The position numbers and the translations under genes were made by a program. The notes under the pieces were generated by a model. The model was not told the origin of the DNA. It did not search any database and worked only from the letters and a program-made list of their open reading frames with translations. Below, piece by piece: positions 53,254 to 56,267 of a stretch of 56,267 nucleotides of DNA (within the stretch, counting starts at the first letter, position 1; each line of letters starts with the position of its first letter). The DNA is from Tetmemena sp. SeJ-2015 (taxonomy: Eukaryota; Ciliophora; Spirotrichea; Sporadotrichida; Oxytrichidae): positions 1 through 56,267 of the forward strand of contig JAJKFJ010020761.1 in NCBI GenBank assembly GCA_027382625.1, read 5' to 3'.

Positions 53254-53316
53254 TGATAAGAAAGTGAAAATAAGTAACTAAAACAGAAAATCTAAACTTT
53301 TCTAGGAAGGTGAAGT
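53254..53316 (+). repeat. Short dispersed repeat, member 2
   Basis: Same orientation as 18382-18491: TGATAAGAAAGTGAAAATAA, then AATCTAAA and TCTAGGAAGGTGA with a shorter spacer. Both members lie in AT-rich gene-free sequence. Confidence 0.65.
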
Positions 53317-54403
53317 TTGTATTATATTCTCTGAATTTTAAATCTATTTATTCTATTTCAGATAACTGAGTGTTATGTTAGATAGGTTGCTTTATTAAAG
53401 GATGAGCAGCATTAGATAATCATATATGATTTATTTTTTTTACAATTTTTTTCTTGAATTTAAAAATTTTTAATTGAATGAGTCTCAATTTAAAAAAAAA
53501 AACTTAAATGAGAAGTCCTTTCCTTTTTCTATTTTTTTATTCCTTATTTTATAAGAAATCAAGAAATGATTACTCTTTAAAGATAATCTTTCGTGAAATT
53601 GCGTTTAGACCTTTATGAATGAATTCATAAAATTTTACATTATTTTCAGACTTATTTTTTATAGAAAAGTGCTTACTGAGCTAAAGAATGAATCGGAAAA
53701 ATATTTTTTAGAACCTAAATAAAAATGAGGAGAGTTTGGGATATCTTAAACTAGAGCAAAATATTGGAGCAAAACTAATGAATTATTGTCATAAACATTG
53801 TAGAGTTTGCCTCGATTATCGATTCCTGAATTATACTTATCATAAACATTAAGATAACTTTTTTATAGTAATTACTAACCTTTAAAAAATTAAATTGTGT
53901 AATAAATTTTGACAATATTGGAGTAGAATGACTATTTTTAAATTTAAAAAATAAAATATAAGGGCAAATATAAGAAAAATTTTTTAATGGTTAACTTTTT
54001 TTAATAAAAATACAATCAAAGCATTAGAGTAGTGGATGACATACAAAAATTAGTTCTCATACGAATTATTTCACAGAAGGAGAATAAAAATAAAACATAA
54101 AAGAAGAAAGGATCAGAGAAAATAATATAATAAAAATAAAAGGTTTGAAATAATATGAAATATATTACGATGGGCTTTCCCGGGGAGTGGACAACTGATA
54201 AGGGTTACGCCCGTGAATTACTTTAAATGATTAAGTATTATATGCCCGTTAGGGGTTTTTTTAATTGAAATATATTAAACTTATAACAAAGGGACAAAGG
54301 TAGAAAGTAAAAATAAAGAAAAGATAAAAATTAATTTAAAACAAACAATGCCAAATTTTGCATTATAGAGAAGCGAAATAATGGTTCATTGAGAGGCTAG
54401 TTA

Positions 54404-54679
54404 TTGGGAGCAAAACTTTTTGGAGAGAGAAACTTTAACCTCTTCTTTCGGTTTGTGAGGGTACCTGCTGCTGGTTTGAGCACCTGCCAGTCGACTTGTG
54501 ATGTGACTTTGAAAATTTCTGCTTTTTTAGATCACCAGCTAGTTATCATGAATTATAAGTCTAAATTTTCTTATATAAAATTTGTGATCAATACGTTATC
54601 GAGAGAGTATTGTGATATTTTAATTTTTTCAAAAAAATTTTGGTTTTTTAAAAAGTCTTTTCAAATTCATTCTAAATAA
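54404..54679 (+). other. Open frame of unknown nature
   Basis: A 91-codon frame with no TAA, TAG or TGA inside and ending in TAA, so it is open under the standard code too, unlike the genes around it. It contains a Cys-Gln-Ser-Thr-Cys stretch and LDHQLVIMNYKSKFSYIKFV. It could be a piece of a transposon or organellar insert, or chance. Confidence 0.3.
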
Positions 54680-55158
54680 AATTTATGAAGTTTCAATGGG
54701 ATATTTGGAGGAAAAAAATTGCAATTATATTTTGAAATTTTAGGCTCAAATTATTACATTTGTAATGATGGTGAGAATTGATTATCTTAATCAAAATTAT
54801 AACATGATTAATGTAAGGTTTATGAATTCTGAGAGTCATGTATTTATTTATAAATCTTTTTATATTATATTTAGTTAGAAAAATAAATTAATTAAATATT
54901 TCATAATGAATACTATTCTAATAAAAAATTAAGGTTTTATATTTTTATTACATATCTTAAAAAAATATTTTAAAAAATTATTTTCAAACTGTTAAAAAAG
55001 CCCAACTGATAAAATAAGTTCTTTAACTAATAATTTTTTATTCTAAATTAATTTAAAATATTGAAATATATTTTAAGTATTTTATTTTATTTTTTAATAA
55101 AATTTGGCATATCAATTGTTTAAAATTTTGCTTTAAGAATGATAATTAATTTTCTAAA

Positions 55159-55436
55159 TCAATTTTGTCTATGATAAGATTAAACCTCCTCTATGAAATC
55201 AGAGATAAGTTGTATAACTTCATCCTTCTTTTCGGCGTGGACCCAGTGGCCAGCTCCTTCTAGTATTTTGATGTCTTACTGTCTAATGTCCTTGAACACT
55301 GAACTATAGTGGTCTACACTACACTCTATTATAATATGTATATAAACAGAATTTTATTCTATCTCGTACTGAAAAGACTCTCTTCCGTTTATCATCAAGT
55401 ATGGACCATGCTTTATCCTAGTGTACCCATATTACT
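55159..55436 (-). CDS. Alpha/beta-hydrolase, C-terminal fragment
   Basis: Minus-strand coding ends at TGA 55159-55161 with EGAGHWVHAEKKDEVIQLIS then DFIEEVQSYHRQN. The GAGHWVHAEK block contains the catalytic His of alpha/beta hydrolases (ABHD11-like enzymes have very similar wording). Upstream, KHGPYLMINGRESFQYEIE is in frame after removal of an AT-rich insert of about 50 bp near 55310-55360. The rest of the gene would lie at 55440 and beyond, where the sequence turns into AT homopolymers and nothing can be read. Confidence 0.7.
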
Positions 55437-56267
55437 TATATTCAAATTAATTCATTTTTTTTGTTTAGCATAGAAATTCACAAGAATAAAGTAATTTGGT
55501 TAGATTAATAAAATAGATTATTTTAAAGAAGAATAAGCAAAAATTTTTAAGAACTATAATTTTTTTCCTTTTAAAAAAAGTTTTTTAAAAAATTTTAAAA
55601 AGGTTTTTTCCTAAATTTATTTTAATAAAATTAAAAAATTTTAATTTAAAACAAAAGTTGCCGGTGTTAAAAAAAAAAAATTTTTCCAAAATATTTTAAA
55701 CAAAACTTTTATTTTAACAAATTACTATTATATTTAGGGTTCAAATTTTTTTCGATTAAAAATAATTAGAAAATGGGGTTTTATAAATTGAAAAAAAACT
55801 TAAAATTTTTTTTGATTTTGTTTTTTAAAAATTAAGGGAAAGGTGGTTCCCCCAAATTTTAAAAAGGGAAAATTTTTAAACGATTTCCCATTATTTTTTT
55901 TCATCTTTTTTAATAAAATTTAAATAGAGAATTATTTAAAATCAAAAAAATAAAAAAAATTTATTAAAATTTTTAATTTTTTTTGGGGGTTTTTTTTTCC
56001 CAAAATTTACATACCTCAACCAAATTTTTTTAAACAACTTTATAATTTTTTCCCCCTTAAAAAAAAATTTAAACTTTTAAATAAAATATTTTTTTTTTAA
56101 TTCTTTATGATATTGTAAAAAAAGGGGTTTCGTCCCAAATTTTTATAAAATTCCAATTTTTAAAAAAAAAACCCCTTTTTTTTTTTTCGAAAATAAAAAT
56201 TTTTAGTTCTTGACTTAGATTAAATTTTTTAAGTGGCTTTTTCCCCCGGAAAATAAAAAAATTTTTT
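55437..56267. other. AT homopolymer sequence to the window end
   Basis: Almost entirely runs of A and T, with short runs of C or G (for example TTTTCCCCC and GGGGG). I see no feature. The texture matches 370-520, 1780-2110 and 31200-31840 and is probably low-quality consensus. Confidence 0.5.

Larger units (their letters stand above)
52212..55158. other. Long AT-rich stretch, probably germline-limited
   Basis: No conserved gene. It holds a member of a dispersed repeat (53254-53316), homopolymer-rich sequence at 53020-53250, a small GC-richer patch at 54165-54250 and an unrecognised open frame at 54404-54679. Confidence 0.5.

Noticed and set aside
54165..54250. GC-rich patch as a tRNA or rRNA fragment
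   Set aside because: No cloverleaf or recognisable rRNA motif could be drawn by eye.
1..56267. CRISPR arrays, operons, riboswitches or ribosome binding sites
   Set aside because: The introns, reassigned code and IESs show a eukaryotic nuclear sequence; no such elements were seen.

Overview
The window reads as germline (micronuclear) DNA of a spirotrichous ciliate of the Oxytricha/Stylonychia type. Genes on both strands stay open only if TAA and TAG are read as glutamine and TGA is the only stop. Coding blocks are interrupted by very short AT-rich inserts flanked by direct repeats; removing insert plus one repeat restores a conserved protein, which is how internal eliminated sequences (IESs) and their pointers behave. 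One gene, a vacuolar-type proton pyrophosphatase (V-PPase), is scrambled and partly inverted. The organism is an inference from these features; no species is identified. Layout, left to right. 0-3.2 kb: tandem pair of Gly/Cys/His-rich genes, one broken. 3.9-6.9 kb: a large unrecognised Gln/Asn/Ser-rich gene. 7.2-10.5 kb: ammonium transporter with a long hydrophilic tail. 10.7-12.0 kb: biotin-protein ligase. 12.2-15.0 kb: coiled-coil protein. 15.1-16.1 kb: membrane RING-H2 protein. 16.4-18.2 kb: one arm of a large inverted duplication, holding a decayed V-PPase first segment, a small membrane protein and copy 1 of a multi-pass membrane family. 19.8-25.7 kb: three low-complexity or coiled-coil genes. 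27.0-33.2 kb: the scrambled V-PPase, with copy 2 of the membrane family and the small membrane gene lying between its first two segments; this is the other arm of the inverted duplication. 33.6-39.0 kb: a four-helix membrane protein and copies 3-5 of the family in tandem. 39.5-42.5 kb: AGC kinase and polyQ HMG-box protein. 42.8-46.3 kb: ankyrin-repeat gene running into family copy 6. 46.6-52.2 kb: J-domain protein, C2H2 zinc finger, SPAG16/PF20 axonemal WD-repeat protein (rich in tiny IESs) and an arrestin-fold protein. 52.2-56.3 kb: AT-rich DNA with an alpha/beta-hydrolase C-terminus. The V-PPase is the highlight. Its eleven macronuclear-destined segments (MDSs) can be ordered by protein homology. 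The first four lie on the minus strand. From 28.1 kb two blocks then run outward on opposite strands, and segments 4 to 9 alternate between them, joined by pointers of 12, 5, 3, 8 and 11 bp. Every join I could test restores a canonical V-PPase sequence. One join (segments 9 to 10) has at most a 1-bp pointer and remains unexplained. Several genes carry single-base frame breaks, often at homopolymers, and several stretches are odd AT homopolymer mixtures; these look at least partly like consensus errors, so exon limits away from conserved domains are approximate. All translations and repeat matches were done by eye.
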